Shown: positions 27,466-37,500 of the stretch, one piece after another
Layout of the letters: the number at the start of each line of letters is the position of its first letter
How positions within the stretch are numbered: position 1 is the stretch's first letter
NCBI RefSeq assembly: GCF_012272815.1
Contig: NZ_JAAWWL010000001.1
Location: 1-64,000 of the forward strand
Source: Croceivirga thetidis
GTDB taxonomy: Bacteria > Bacteroidota > Bacteroidia > Flavobacteriales > Flavobacteriaceae
Direction: 5' to 3'
Length of the DNA stretch: 64,000 nt
The notes under the pieces: model-generated
The model's input: only the letters and a program-made list of their open reading frames with translations
Told to the model about the DNA's origin: nothing
Databases searched by the model: none
Program-made: the position numbers and the translations under genes

Positions 27466-28629
27466 ATGAAAAGGTTCTTGCTTACATTTTGGCTCTTTAT
27501 ACCCTTGCTTGGTTTTTCGCAAACTATAGCGAATTTCGGAGATGTGCGCGTTCACAATACTGCAACAGTTGGTATTCATGGTGATTTAACGAATCTTGGC
27601 GATATAAATGCCGACGCTACTTCTTTGGTAGGTTTTTATGGCTTTGAACCGAATCAGATAGAGGGTCAACCATTTACACTCTACGATGCTGAATTTGCCA
27701 ATTTCTCAGGTTCTACCCTACTGACCCAATTGAACGTTGTAAACAATTTGAATTTTATTAGCGGAGACATTTCTTCCCCTTATGACAACGACGCGGCATT
27801 CGTGAACTTTTTAGAAAACTCCTTCTATACCGGTGAAGGTGATTCTGAAAAATTAGTTGGTTTTGCAGGTATTCAGGGTAAGCAAGATTTTGTTTTCCCA
27901 ATAGGTTATAACACACAACTTAGACCCTTGAGTTTAATTTCAGAAGGAATTAATTCATTTGCAAAGGCAGGATATCTTTTTGAAAACCCAAATGATCCAA
28001 CCTCAGTCACTGGTAATTTTGATACGGATATCACCGCAGCAGGAATTGGTTTTGTGTCACAAAACGAGTTTTGGCAACTTGCAACAGATGTCAGTTCTAG
28101 AGTTACTCTTGATTGGAACCAGTCAAGCAACCTTGGCTTATTGGCTACCGATGTTGCAGAAATAATTCTTGTCGGTTGGAACATTGGTTTGGGTCGGTGG
28201 GTTCCGTTGAGTGATGCTTCGGGCTCTGGTGATCTTGACAGCGGTAGTATTACTAGTAATCCATTCTTGCCAAATGAATATGCAGCCATCACTTTCGGTA
28301 CCGTACCATTGGAAACGAATACTTTCGCGACCAACAATCCTACACTGGGTGATTATTTTATTTCACCTAATGGAGATGGAATTAATGAGGGGTTGGTATT
28401 TGATAATTTGGAGGACGCAGAAGGGTCAAACGTAGTTAGAATTTTCAACAAGTTTGGTCAAAAAGTATTTGAACAAGCGAATTATACCAATGAATTCAGG
28501 GGTTTTGCGAATACTGGTCTTCTTATATACAAAGAAGAACTCGGACTTCCTGAGGGCTTTTATTTCTACACCATTGACTTACCTGAAATGAATCTCTCTT
28601 ATCAAGGATTTATTTTTCTCGACCGTTAG
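27466..28629 (+). CDS. Exported protein with type B (CHU_C) T9SS sorting domain
   Basis: A 387-residue T9SS cargo protein. ATG 27466 begins the signal peptide (MKRFLLTFWLFIPLLGFS, before QTIANF); a GTG one codon earlier is in frame. The N-terminal half has short beta-repeats (VHNTATVGIHGDLTNLGDIN) like those of other flavobacterial surface proteins. Residues about 300-387 are the gliding-motility-associated CHU_C domain (YFISPNGDGINEGLVFDN, RIFNKFGQKVFEQ, ending LSYQGFIFLDR). It follows the fibre gene by nine bases and is probably co-expressed. One reading is that the two proteins form a surface structure together. Confidence 0.9.
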   Translation: MKRFLLTFWLFIPLLGFSQTIANFGDVRVHNTATVGIHGDLTNLGDINADATSLVGFYGFEPNQIEGQPFTLYDAEFANFSGSTLLTQLNVVNNLNFISGDISSPYDNDAAFVNFLENSFYTGEGDSEKLVGFAGIQGKQDFVFPIGYNTQLRPLSLISEGINSFAKAGYLFENPNDPTSVTGNFDTDITAAGIGFVSQNEFWQLATDVSSRVTLDWNQSSNLGLLATDVAEIILVGWNIGLGRWVPLSDASGSGDLDSGSITSNPFLPNEYAAITFGTVPLETNTFATNNPTLGDYFISPNGDGINEGLVFDNLEDAEGSNVVRIFNKFGQKVFEQANYTNEFRGFANTGLLIYKEELGLPEGFYFYTIDLPEMNLSYQGFIFLDR

Positions 28630-28649
28630 TGGTTAATCCCCACAATAAT

Positions 28650-28676
28650 TTTGTCCTACTTATGGTTTTATCTTTG
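28650..28676 (+). promoter_or_regulatory. Candidate Bacteroidetes promoter of the M15 peptidase gene
   Basis: TTTG at 28650-28653 and TATCTTTG at 28669-28676 (TAnnTTTG), spaced by 15 bases and placed 26 bases before the ATG at 28703. The spacing is a little short, but both elements are present. Confidence 0.5.
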
Positions 28677-28702
28677 CGTACTCTGCGCAAATTCTTTGAA
28701 CC

Positions 28703-29434
28703 ATGCTAAGACGTTCGTTTCTCAAAAAAACCTCAGGAGCCTCGGTAGCCCTTGCATCCTTACCCCTTTTTCCAATTACGGTTGAAAAGGAATACAGCAC
28801 CAAAGAGTTGATGGGCCAAGCTGATATTGAATTGTTCGGTGAAGGTATAAACCTCAGAAAAGAGGCACACGATGCATTTGTTGCAATGAAAAAGGCAGCC
28901 TATTCAGAGGGATTTGATGTAAAGATGATATCAAGCTATCGTTCATTTGAGCGTCAAAAGGCAATTTTTGAGCGTAAGTTCATAAGATATACAGAAGACG
29001 GTTTAAAACCCATGGATGCCATTCTTAAAATCGTTGAGTATTCAACTATACCCGGTACCAGTCGTCATCATTGGGGGACCGAGATTGATATCATCGATGG
29101 CAATCCGAAAAGTTCAGGAGATGTTCTTGTTCCAGAGAAATTTGAGGGAGACGGTCCTTTTGCCCCATTCAAAAAATGGTTGGACGAAAATTCCAAGAAA
29201 TTCGATTTTCACATTGTATACACCGATAGTATTCTTCGCAAAGGATTCAAATACGAACCCTGGCATTACAGTTATGCCCCTTTGTCAATTCCTATGCTTG
29301 AGCAGTTTCGCCAACGTAATATTCTTAAATTGATTTCGAACGAAAATTTCGAAGGTTGCGAACACTTTACAACGGCATTTTTAAAGGATTACATTCACAA
29401 CAATATTTTAGATATCAACCCTTATTTGCTGTAA
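28703..29434 (+). CDS. M15-family D-alanyl-D-alanine carboxypeptidase, Tat-exported
   Basis: A 243-residue VanY-type peptidase that cleaves the terminal D-Ala of peptidoglycan stem peptides. Residues 1-20 are a twin-arginine signal (RRSFLKK, then GASVALASLPLF). Zinc site residues are in ISSYRSFERQ, the SxHxxGxxxD motif at 120-129 (SRHHWGTEID), and EPWHYSY near 190. The A of the usual SxHxxGxAxD motif is E127 here. It acts in the periplasm. The gene has its own candidate promoter. A TatA-like gene lies about 10 kb away. Confidence 0.92.
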   Translation: MLRRSFLKKTSGASVALASLPLFPITVEKEYSTKELMGQADIELFGEGINLRKEAHDAFVAMKKAAYSEGFDVKMISSYRSFERQKAIFERKFIRYTEDGLKPMDAILKIVEYSTIPGTSRHHWGTEIDIIDGNPKSSGDVLVPEKFEGDGPFAPFKKWLDENSKKFDFHIVYTDSILRKGFKYEPWHYSYAPLSIPMLEQFRQRNILKLISNENFEGCEHFTTAFLKDYIHNNILDINPYLL

Positions 29435-29472
29435 GGCGTTTTTTGTATCTTCCACCTGCTAACTAATTAATT

Positions 29473-30243
29473 ATGAGAAGCAGAGGAAGTTGGAAGATTC
29501 GAATATTCATAGGTTTGGCAATTGTTGCCTTTGCCTATTTCAACAAGTGTAGCAACACGGAGACCAATCCGTATACAGGCCGTGAACAACATATTACGAT
29601 GGATGCACAGCAAGAAATTGCCATAGGCCTGCAAAGTGCTCCAGAAATGGCCCAACAACACGGCGGTCTTTATCCTGATGAACGTTTACAAGCTTTTGTC
29701 GATGCCGTTGGGCAAAAATTAGTAAACAATAGTATTGCGAGAGAGACACCTTATCAGTACGATTTTCACCTATTGGCCGATGATAGGACCATAAACGCCT
29801 TCGCACTACCGGGCGGGCAATGTTTTATCACATATGCATTATTTAAGCAATTGAATGAAGCTCAACTCGCGGGGGTTATGGGTCATGAAATTGGTCATGT
29901 CATTGGGAGGCATTCCGCGGAACGCATTGCTGATAGTCAATTTTGGCAACAAACCATGATGGGGGCCACAGTTGGTGCTGGCGACCTTGGTAGCGTTGTC
30001 GGTGCCATAGGCCAGAATACCTTATTGAAAAATGGGCGTGGTGACGAACTTGAAAGTGACGAGTTAGGGGTTTTGCTAATGATTCAGTCTGGTTATGACC
30101 CCTATGAGCTCATTGAAGTAATGAAAATACTTAAGGCGGCAGCTGGTCCTAATAGGGTTCCAGAATTTCAAAGTACCCACCCTGATCCCGAAAATAGAAT
30201 AGAAAGAATCAAAGAAGCAATCGTTAAGTATCAAGGTCGATGA
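29473..30243 (+). CDS. M48-family zinc metallopeptidase
   Basis: A 256-residue membrane-anchored peptidase of the M48 family, related to the periplasmic BepA/LoiP group. A single N-terminal hydrophobic segment lies at about 9-24 and could be a membrane anchor or an uncleaved signal; no good lipobox is present. HEIGH is at 138-142, and the third zinc ligand E194 is in DELESDELG. The C-terminal PEFQSTHPDPENRIERI is the usual family end. BepA-type enzymes assist outer-membrane protein assembly and quality control. It reads in the same direction as the M15 gene, with a 38-base gap. Confidence 0.92.
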   Translation: MRSRGSWKIRIFIGLAIVAFAYFNKCSNTETNPYTGREQHITMDAQQEIAIGLQSAPEMAQQHGGLYPDERLQAFVDAVGQKLVNNSIARETPYQYDFHLLADDRTINAFALPGGQCFITYALFKQLNEAQLAGVMGHEIGHVIGRHSAERIADSQFWQQTMMGATVGAGDLGSVVGAIGQNTLLKNGRGDELESDELGVLLMIQSGYDPYELIEVMKILKAAAGPNRVPEFQSTHPDPENRIERIKEAIVKYQGR

Positions 30244-30349
30244 TATTTCCTGTTCGTCGATGATAAACCGCTGTCTACCGCTTTTTACGTACATTTGAAC
30301 TATTGAAATCGGGATTAAGACCTACACCTCAATCTTTAAATTTAACAAT

Positions 30350-30517
30350 ATGGGAACACTTACAAATTTTAGAGATCTGTATGTAGAGGCATTCAGAAAT
30401 TGCAAACCAAGTTTTTTGGTAGTTCTTTTAAAAATTTATTCTATTTTTAGTGCACTTATGATTACAATGGCGGTGTATGCATTTTTTCACCGCGCTTTTA
30501 CAGGTTTTGAGTTTTAA
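30350..30517 (+). CDS. Small 55-residue membrane protein (DUF6747-like)
   Basis: ATG 30350 to TAA 30517 encodes 55 residues. It has a polar start (TNFRDLYVEAFRNCKPS) and one membrane helix (SFLVVLLKIYSIFSALMITM, then AVYAFF), ending RAFTGFEF. The pattern fits the short DUF6747 proteins of Flavobacteriaceae as I remember them; I cannot confirm the match. A purine-poor leader precedes it, as is usual in this phylum, and a strong bidirectional terminator follows at 30557, supporting a real transcript. The function is unknown. Confidence 0.7.
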   Translation: MGTLTNFRDLYVEAFRNCKPSFLVVLLKIYSIFSALMITMAVYAFFHRAFTGFEF

Positions 30518-30556
30518 GAACAACGCTCTTTTACCTGAACACTACATGAAATAAGT

Positions 30557-30590
30557 AAAAAACCCATCCTTAAACGGATGGGTTTTGATT
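30557..30590. terminator. Bidirectional terminator
   Basis: An AAAACCCATCC / GGATGGGTTTT stem has T-tracts on both strands. It separates the plus-strand 55-residue gene (stop at 30517) from the minus-strand ankyrin gene (stop at 30609). Confidence 0.9.
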
Positions 30591-30608
30591 TTGATGAATA
30601 AACCCCAA

Positions 30609-30995
30609 TTACTTTTTATTTGCAGCCTTTAAAACTTTAAGTGCTTCGTCAGCATTTGAAAGCTCGGCATGTTTTCGAACCGTATACCCTTTATCACATC
30701 TTTTGTCAAGGTCTGCTCCATTCTCCAATAAAACCTCCATGATTTCCGCCTTGTTGTAACGTGCAGCAAAATGTAGTGGGGTCATACCAAGAGATTTTTG
30801 GTTAATATCCTCTCCTAGCTGAATCATCTTCTTAACGGTTTCGGTGTCACCGTTCATAATTGCTCTACAGAAAGAATTGGGTTTAAAAAATTCAACAACA
30901 ATCGTATTGTCGAAATAAGGTTCAGGCTTTTCAGAAGCACTCAGGTCTACTAACATTGATAAGGCAAAAGCCACGGTCAGGATTGTTCTTTTCAT
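30609..30995 (-). CDS. Exported ankyrin-repeat protein
   Basis: A 128-residue exported protein. The signal peptide is MKRTILTVAFALSMLVDLSA. Two to three ankyrin repeats follow (GDTETVKKMIQLGEDINQKS, MTPLHFAARYNKAEIMEVLL, ENGADLDKRCDKGYTVRKHA). Ankyrin repeats bind other proteins; the partner is unknown. It is a single gene facing into the bidirectional terminator. A 203-base gap separates it from the divergent gpmI gene. Confidence 0.88.
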   Translation of the reverse strand: MKRTILTVAFALSMLVDLSASEKPEPYFDNTIVVEFFKPNSFCRAIMNGDTETVKKMIQLGEDINQKSLGMTPLHFAARYNKAEIMEVLLENGADLDKRCDKGYTVRKHAELSNADEALKVLKAANKK

Positions 30996-31174
30996 GATGT
31001 ACGATTTTTGATTATAAATATGATTGATATAAAGATAGACTGTCTCGATAGCAATATGTTACATGCTTAACAGCTTGATATGCGAACTTTAACAGCTGCC
31101 GATTCACCAATACTTTTTTTAACAATTCCTACGGATTTCAAAGGATAAGTTATCCTACACTGAACAATTCATTT

Positions 31175-31182
31175 TACTTTTG
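31175..31182 (+). promoter_or_regulatory. Candidate -7 element of gpmI (TACTTTTG)
   Basis: A TAnnTTTG match ending 16 bases before the gpmI ATG at 31199. A clear -33 TTTG was not found at the usual distance. Confidence 0.45.
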
Positions 31183-31198
31183 ACAGAAATTCAACACT

Positions 31199-32701
31199 AT
31201 GAATAAAAAAGTTGTCTTGATGATTTTAGATGGGTGGGGTAAATCACCAAATCCTGAAGTTTCTGCAATTGATCAGGCCCAAACCCCATTTATTGATTCC
31301 TTACATATTAAATATCCCAACGCCGATTTATTGACTGATGGCATGAACGTGGGACTCCCAGAAGGCCAAATGGGTAACTCTGAGGTTGGCCATATGAATC
31401 TCGGAGCTGGTAGAATCGTATATCAAGACTTGGCAAAAATCAACTTAGCAGTTGAAGAAAACACTTTGAAAGATGAAAAAGTACTTAGAGAGGCCTTTAA
31501 TTTTGCAAAATCACAAAACAAAAAAGTCCATTTTCTTGGCCTGGTAAGTAACGGTGGTGTTCATAGTCATATCAACCACCTTAAGGCTTTAATAAAAGCT
31601 TCGGATGAGGCAGGGGTTGAACGCTCTTTTGTGCATGCATTTACCGATGGTAGGGATGTTGACCCTAAAAGTGGAAAAGGTTTTTTAGAGGAAATTCAAA
31701 ACTTTTGTGAAAACAAAAATTGTGAGATAGCCTCTGTTATTGGGAGGTATTTTGCCATGGATCGCGACAAAAGATGGGAACGGGTTAAAAAAGCATATGA
31801 CCTTTTGGTAAATGGGCAAGGAACTAAAAGTAGTGACCTTTCTCAGAGCATTCAAAATAGCTATGATTCAGGAACGACCGATGAATTCATAGAACCAATT
31901 TGCTTAAACTCCGAAGGAAAAATCTCCGAAGGTGATATTATTATATTCTTTAATTTTAGAACTGATCGCGGTCGCGAATTGACCCAAGTTCTTAGTCAAG
32001 CTGATTTTCCAGAACACGGTATGAAGAAACTAGATTTATACTATGTGACCCTAACGAATTACGACGATTCTTTCACTGGAGTGAAAGTGGTCTATGACAA
32101 GGAAAATATAAAAGATACGCTAGGCGAAATCCTTTCAAAAGCGGGAAAAAAACAGATAAGAATTGCCGAAACAGAGAAATATCCACATGTAACATTTTTC
32201 TTTAATGGTGGAAGGGAAGAGCCATTTGATGGAGAAGAACGTATTCTTTGTCCGTCACCTAAAGTCGCTACCTATGATTTGAAACCAGAAATGAGTGCCT
32301 ATGAAATTCGTGATGCTATTGTGCCCGAACTTCAAAAAGGTGAGGTAGACTTCGTATGTTTAAATTTTGCCAATCCTGATATGGTAGGCCATACTGGCGA
32401 TATGAATGCAGCTATTAAGGCTTGTGAAACTGTAGATGAATGTGCAAAAGATGTAATTACAGCCGCTTCAAAAAATGGATATTCCACTATCGTAATTGCT
32501 GACCATGGCAATAGTGATACCATGATAAATCCTGATGGGAGCCCAAACACTGCCCACACAACAAATCCAGTACCATTGATAATGGTTGATGAGGACATTG
32601 ATGCCATTGAAAATGGAGTTCTGGGAGATATTGCGCCGACAATCTTGAAACTTATGGGCATAGGGCAACCAGAAACTATGACCCAAAAGTCATTGGTTTA
32701 A
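31199..32701 (+). CDS. gpmI: 2,3-bisphosphoglycerate-independent phosphoglycerate mutase
   Basis: A 500-residue cytosolic glycolytic enzyme that interconverts 3- and 2-phosphoglycerate through a phosphoserine intermediate and two manganese ions. D11 is in ILDGWG. The catalytic Ser61 is in MGNSEVGHMNLGAGR. Substrate-site segments VHSHINHL, HAFTDGRDVDP and FNFRTDRGRELT are present, as are the C-terminal metal-binding DMVGHTGD and IADHGNSDTM. The length is near the family norm of about 510. It stands at the head of a plus-strand run with map and a methyltransferase gene. Confidence 0.96.
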   Translation: MNKKVVLMILDGWGKSPNPEVSAIDQAQTPFIDSLHIKYPNADLLTDGMNVGLPEGQMGNSEVGHMNLGAGRIVYQDLAKINLAVEENTLKDEKVLREAFNFAKSQNKKVHFLGLVSNGGVHSHINHLKALIKASDEAGVERSFVHAFTDGRDVDPKSGKGFLEEIQNFCENKNCEIASVIGRYFAMDRDKRWERVKKAYDLLVNGQGTKSSDLSQSIQNSYDSGTTDEFIEPICLNSEGKISEGDIIIFFNFRTDRGRELTQVLSQADFPEHGMKKLDLYYVTLTNYDDSFTGVKVVYDKENIKDTLGEILSKAGKKQIRIAETEKYPHVTFFFNGGREEPFDGEERILCPSPKVATYDLKPEMSAYEIRDAIVPELQKGEVDFVCLNFANPDMVGHTGDMNAAIKACETVDECAKDVITAASKNGYSTIVIADHGNSDTMINPDGSPNTAHTTNPVPLIMVDEDIDAIENGVLGDIAPTILKLMGIGQPETMTQKSLV

Positions 32702-32730
32702 AATCGATTAAGCTTTATATCAAATCAGAT

Positions 32731-32738
32731 TATCTTTG
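32731..32738 (+). promoter_or_regulatory. Candidate -7 element before map (TATCTTTG)
   Basis: A TAnnTTTG match only five bases before the map ATG, so a transcript from it would be nearly leaderless. Read-through from gpmI is the alternative. Confidence 0.35.
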
Positions 32739-32743
32739 TAGCT

Positions 32744-33559
32744 ATGGTCAAAATCAAGACGTTAGAGGAAATAGAAATGATGCGCGAAAGCGCTTTAGTG
32801 GTCTCTAAAACCCTGGGAATGTTGGCTTCTGAAATTAAGCCAGGTGCAAATCCTTTAAAGCTGGACAAAATGGCTGAAGATTTTATTCGTGAGCAGGGAG
32901 CTGAACCTGGGTTTTTAGGAATGTATGATTTTCCAAACACCTTAAATTGGAGTCCCAACGCACAGGTCGTGCATGGTATTCCAAACAATGAAACTTTGAA
33001 GGAAGGCGATATCATTTCAGTTGATTGTGGAGCCTTAAAGAACGGCTACTATGGGGATCATGCCTACACTTTCGAAGTTGGTGAAGTTGCAGAGGAGACA
33101 AGGAAGCTTCTTGAAGTGACCAAAGAATCGCTTTATGTCGGTATTAGACAATTCAAATTGGGCAACAGGGTTGGTGATGTGGCCTTTGCCATTCAGAGTC
33201 ACTGCGAAAGTCATGGATACGGCGTAGTAAGGGAGTTGGTGGGCCATGGTTTGGGTAAAGACCTGCACGAGGATCCCCAAATGCCCAACTATGGAAAACG
33301 TGGTCGAGGAAAAAAATTTAAGAATGGAATGGTAGTAGCTATCGAACCCATGATAAATATGGGTACGCGCAATATTAAGCAGCTTAAAGATGGCTGGACA
33401 ATATTGACGGCAGATGGTCAACCTAGTGCACATTTTGAACATGATGTTGCACTTATAGATGGTAAACCCGAACTGCTATCGACATTTAAATATATATACG
33501 AAGCGTTGGGTATACAATCTGATGAAGAATCGGAATTTAGAAGTAAGAGCTTGGTCTAA
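32744..33559 (+). CDS. map: Type I methionyl aminopeptidase
   Basis: A 271-residue cytosolic metalloenzyme that removes N-terminal methionine from new proteins. Family features are VHGIPNNETLKEGDIISVDCG with metal-ligand Asp, GYYGDHAYTF with the second Asp, GHGLGKDLHEDPQMPNYG with the metal-ligand His, VVAIEPMINMG with Glu and FEHDVALID with the final Glu region. The length fits the type I class without an N-terminal extension. It lies 42 bases after gpmI and abuts the methyltransferase gene. Confidence 0.95.
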   Translation: MVKIKTLEEIEMMRESALVVSKTLGMLASEIKPGANPLKLDKMAEDFIREQGAEPGFLGMYDFPNTLNWSPNAQVVHGIPNNETLKEGDIISVDCGALKNGYYGDHAYTFEVGEVAEETRKLLEVTKESLYVGIRQFKLGNRVGDVAFAIQSHCESHGYGVVRELVGHGLGKDLHEDPQMPNYGKRGRGKKFKNGMVVAIEPMINMGTRNIKQLKDGWTILTADGQPSAHFEHDVALIDGKPELLSTFKYIYEALGIQSDEESEFRSKSLV

Positions 33560-34324
33560 GTGTCAAAAATTTTTAAAACCCTATTAAATTTAATTCCAAG
33601 ACCATGGTTGATTAAGATCAGTTATTGGGTTCGGCCTATTATCGCGTGGTTTTTTAAAGGTCAGAATTATGTCGACCCTATTGATGGTAAGAGCTTCAGA
33701 AAATTTTTACCATACGGTTACGAAAACCAGCGTGAGAATGTACTTTCCCCTTCTACCCTATCACTCGAAAGGCACCGTCTTTTGTGGTTATTCTTAAAGG
33801 AAAAATCGAATTTTTTCAATGCTAAACTTAAGGTGCTCCATTTTGCCCCTGAACAAGCTTTTTATAAACGTTTTAGGGAGCTCAAAAATTTGGACTACGT
33901 TACCACCGATTTAAACTCACCACTGGCGGACATTAAAGCGGATATTTGCAACCTTCCCTTTCAAGATGAATCTTTTGATGTTATTCTTTGCAACCACGTT
34001 TTGGAACATATTCCCGATGATAAAAGGGCAATGCAAGAGCTGTATCGCATACTAAAAAAAGGAGGCTGGGGCATTTTTCAGGTCCCGCAAGATTTGAATC
34101 GCCCAACAACTTTTGAAGACGATTCAATAACCGATAAAAAGGAACGTGCCAAAATTTTTGGCCAATACGATCATGTTCGTATTTATGGAAGGGATTATTT
34201 TGATAGACTTCGCGAAATTGGATTTCAAGTAGAAGAGGTTGATTACACAAGTCAACTTTCTGATAATGAAGTGGAAAAATACAGATTGGCATCGGGTGAG
34301 ATTATCCCATTTGTAAAAAAATAG
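33560..34324 (+). CDS. Class I SAM-dependent methyltransferase
   Basis: A 254-residue methyltransferase with a Methyltransf_11-type core at about 95-200. Motif I is weak (LKVLHFAPEQAFYKRF). The conserved LPFQDESFDVILCNHVLEHI and MQELYRILKKGGWGIFQVP regions are clear. An N-terminal basic, aromatic segment (LLNLIPRPWLIKISYWVRP) may touch the membrane. The start is a GTG immediately after the map stop, so it is translated as part of the map operon. The substrate is unknown. Confidence 0.87.
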   Translation: MSKIFKTLLNLIPRPWLIKISYWVRPIIAWFFKGQNYVDPIDGKSFRKFLPYGYENQRENVLSPSTLSLERHRLLWLFLKEKSNFFNAKLKVLHFAPEQAFYKRFRELKNLDYVTTDLNSPLADIKADICNLPFQDESFDVILCNHVLEHIPDDKRAMQELYRILKKGGWGIFQVPQDLNRPTTFEDDSITDKKERAKIFGQYDHVRIYGRDYFDRLREIGFQVEEVDYTSQLSDNEVEKYRLASGEIIPFVKK

Positions 34325-34472
34325 AAATCGATTATCGATATATTTTTACCAATTGTCGATAGTTAATAGACAAGAATCCACTGAAATATTATTCCTTTCC
34401 TAAAAATTATTCTCTTTGTCCTTTAAGTATTTATTTCGTTATGAGTAGGTATTTTTTTACTTATTAACAATA

Positions 34473-34486
34473 ATTTACTTACAAAT
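34473..34486 (+). promoter_or_regulatory. 14-base motif shared in inverse orientation with the next exported gene
   Basis: The sequence ATTTACTTACAAAT lies 37 bases before the 34523 start. Its exact reverse complement lies at 38923-38936, before the beta-helix lipoprotein gene. The meaning is unknown; low-complexity coincidence is possible. Confidence 0.25.
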
Positions 34487-34522
34487 AAGTTTAAGGAGTA
34501 CAAATCTTACAATAGCTTACCT

Positions 34523-37500
34523 ATGCAAAGAACTACGATTCTTCGAATTTCGTTACGCGCTGCCGTGACCTTTTTGTTTTTAGGAACATTCATAGTACCC
34601 TCTTTAACCAACGCCCAAGATAATTTCAACTGTAATAGTGAATTGTATCAAGTTGTAAATGGTAGGGACTTAAAAAAACTTAACCCGACCACTGGAAGCT
34701 ATGAGCATGTGGGCACCTCGAGTATTACATACAATGGAGCCGGTTTTAATGTTGAAGATGGGTACATCTACGGCATGAGCGGATCTACAATGGTCCGCAT
34801 CAACAACTCAGGCCAAGCAACCAGTCTGGGCAATGTTAGTGGTTTTAACGCCCTAAGCTATTCCGGTGATTTTGACACCGATGGAAACTGGTATTCTTTT
34901 AAGGATAATAACGGCACTTTCACAATGAACACTGTTGATGTAAGTAATACGTCAAATCTTACAGCTACCGTAGATACCATTTTTGAAATGCCAGGTTCGG
35001 GTAGTTTGGGCAATTGTGCAGATGTCGCTTACAATACTTTGACCGGAAAATTCTATGGTATGCGCGGGGGTGTGATTCATGAATTTGATAATATTAATTT
35101 TACGGTTACCCCTATTGCCGATTATTCGAATGAAGTTTCTGGCGGAGCGGCTTTTGGTGCTGTATGGACAGACAATGAAGGGAATGTCTACTTTTTTAAT
35201 AATACTACCGGAAATATCTACAAAGCTAGCTTTGACGCAAGTGGCAATGTTACCGGTTTCACCTTTGCAGCTACAAGTGAGCCTAATGGAAGTAATGATG
35301 GTATGGCTTGCTCTCAGGCAGAACCACCAGTTTTCCCAGAAATTTGTGATAACGGAATAGACGATGACGGTGATGGCCTAATTGATTGTGAAGATGACGA
35401 TTGTACGTTGAGTGATGCATGTAAAATTGATGGAAGCATTCTATCAACTTCCACATCGCTTGAAAATGGATTTGTAACGTATCAAGTTTTCCTAACAAAT
35501 AATACGAATATAAATAAGAGTTTCACGGCTTATGACACATTGCCTGGAGGTTTTGAATTTGTACAGGATACTTTAGACTTTGACCAAAACGGACTATCTG
35601 ACTTTGCCTTAAATCCAATTGAAGGAGACCAGAATAATTTATCGTGGGGAACCTTAAGTTTAGAGCCAGGAGAAACCCTGAGAATTGCTTACGACCTCAT
35701 CATAAATAGTTCTGTACAGCCCGATACCTATCAAAATTTATTCACTCTTTCTAATAATGAACTTAAGGAAGGAACTTTACAGGCTGCTGTTGAAGTTGTG
35801 GACGATTATACACCAGAGGGCTATTCTTGTGACCCAGCATTCTATCAGGTTTACAAGAAAAGAGGAAAAAATCAACCCAATTTATATGGGCGGCTTGATC
35901 CCTTAACGGGAGATTACGATCAAATAGCCGTGGCATCAGATAAAGCAAATGCACTTGGCTTTGATATAAACACTGGGCTTGTCTATGGCGCTTCAGGACG
36001 TAAGTTCATTCAGCTTGACAGCATGGGTGTGGTTACCTACCAAGGTATTACGTTCAATAAAAATGTATACCGCGGCGATGTTGACCAGAACAGTTTGTGG
36101 TATGGTGTTGATGGTAGCGATATGGTAGTTATAGATGTTAGTGGAACACCGACCCAAATAGCCCGTTACGTTGGTGAGGGCCTATCTGGCTGGGATATTG
36201 CATATAACAAGGACGGTAACTTTTATTCGGTTCATAACAATACTCTATACAAATTTGACACCACTACCAATAAAAAATCTACGGTCGGTGCTTTAATCGG
36301 TGATGGTATCCCATCGACAGGTAACGGAGCTCAGTGGACCGGTTCTGACGGATACTTATACATATCAAACAACTCCACAGGTAAAATAACAAGAGTGGAT
36401 GTCAATACACGTGTTGCCAGAATAGTTTCCCAATCAATTGATGGTTTACAGTTGAATGATGGATTCTCATGCCCAACTTCAATACCCGCGGTTTATGGTT
36501 ATGATTATGGCGATAACTCTGGAATTCCAAAAGCTGGTTTTCTTAGTTATAAGCAAGATATTGGTGATGATACGATACCTGAAAACCAAATGGTATGGCT
36601 AGGAAGCACCATTACTGTTGATGACAATGACCTTTCCAATTCAACTGCTGACGGAGACATTGATGATGGAATCGTAATTGCCTCTCAAGTTGATAACAAC
36701 CAACTAGCAGTAACCATAAATTTAAATTCGAATTTCAGTACAACAGCGAATTACTTGTTAGGAGTTGATTGGGATAGCGATGGAACTTTTGATCAAATAA
36801 TTTCAGGTTCAAGTGCCATAAACGGTGCGGCTTCAGTAGTAGAACAATTAAGTGTTCCTGTTGATTACGTAACGACCCAAGTTAATTTTAGAGTAGTCGT
36901 AACCGAGGAAGCACTTTCGAGTGAGGACATTTCTGGAATAAACGAAAAATTGGGTGAAGTAGAAGATTACCGTCAGGCTATTGGTACTGCCGAAATATGT
37001 GATAACGGAATCGATGATGATTTGGATGGTCTCTTTGATTGCGATGATGACGATTGTGCAAACTTTGGAGATTGCGAGACTACTGCAACCAGTGGAGGTA
37101 ACAATGGTGGTCTTGAAAGTAACAACAGACTTTCTGAAAAGATTGCAAAACGTAATTATGAACGGTACAAAAACAATAAGCTCAACTTAAAGGTCAATAC
37201 ACAAGAGCGTTCATTTGAAGATTATCGTTTTCAAAAGAGACCGGTAAAATCAGCTAAGAATGTAGATTCTTTCGAATTGATTGATTTGATACCAACGAGT
37301 GGCATCCCAAATACCTCGGTATACAATAGTACACCCGATGATTTAATCGGAATTACCAATGCAACACAAACCCTTTCCGTTGACTATTTTGACAATGAAA
37401 TACGTAAGGGCGCTATTTTAAGTACGGTTTCCGAAAATGGGGTTTACGAGCACACCAAAGCAGTTTGTGATAGGGTAACAGGAACTTCAATCATAAATAT

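Noticed and set aside
34325-34522. ATCGAT-type small palindromes in the gap before the type A cargo gene
   Set aside because: Short and AT-rich; no spacing or structure beyond chance could be shown.
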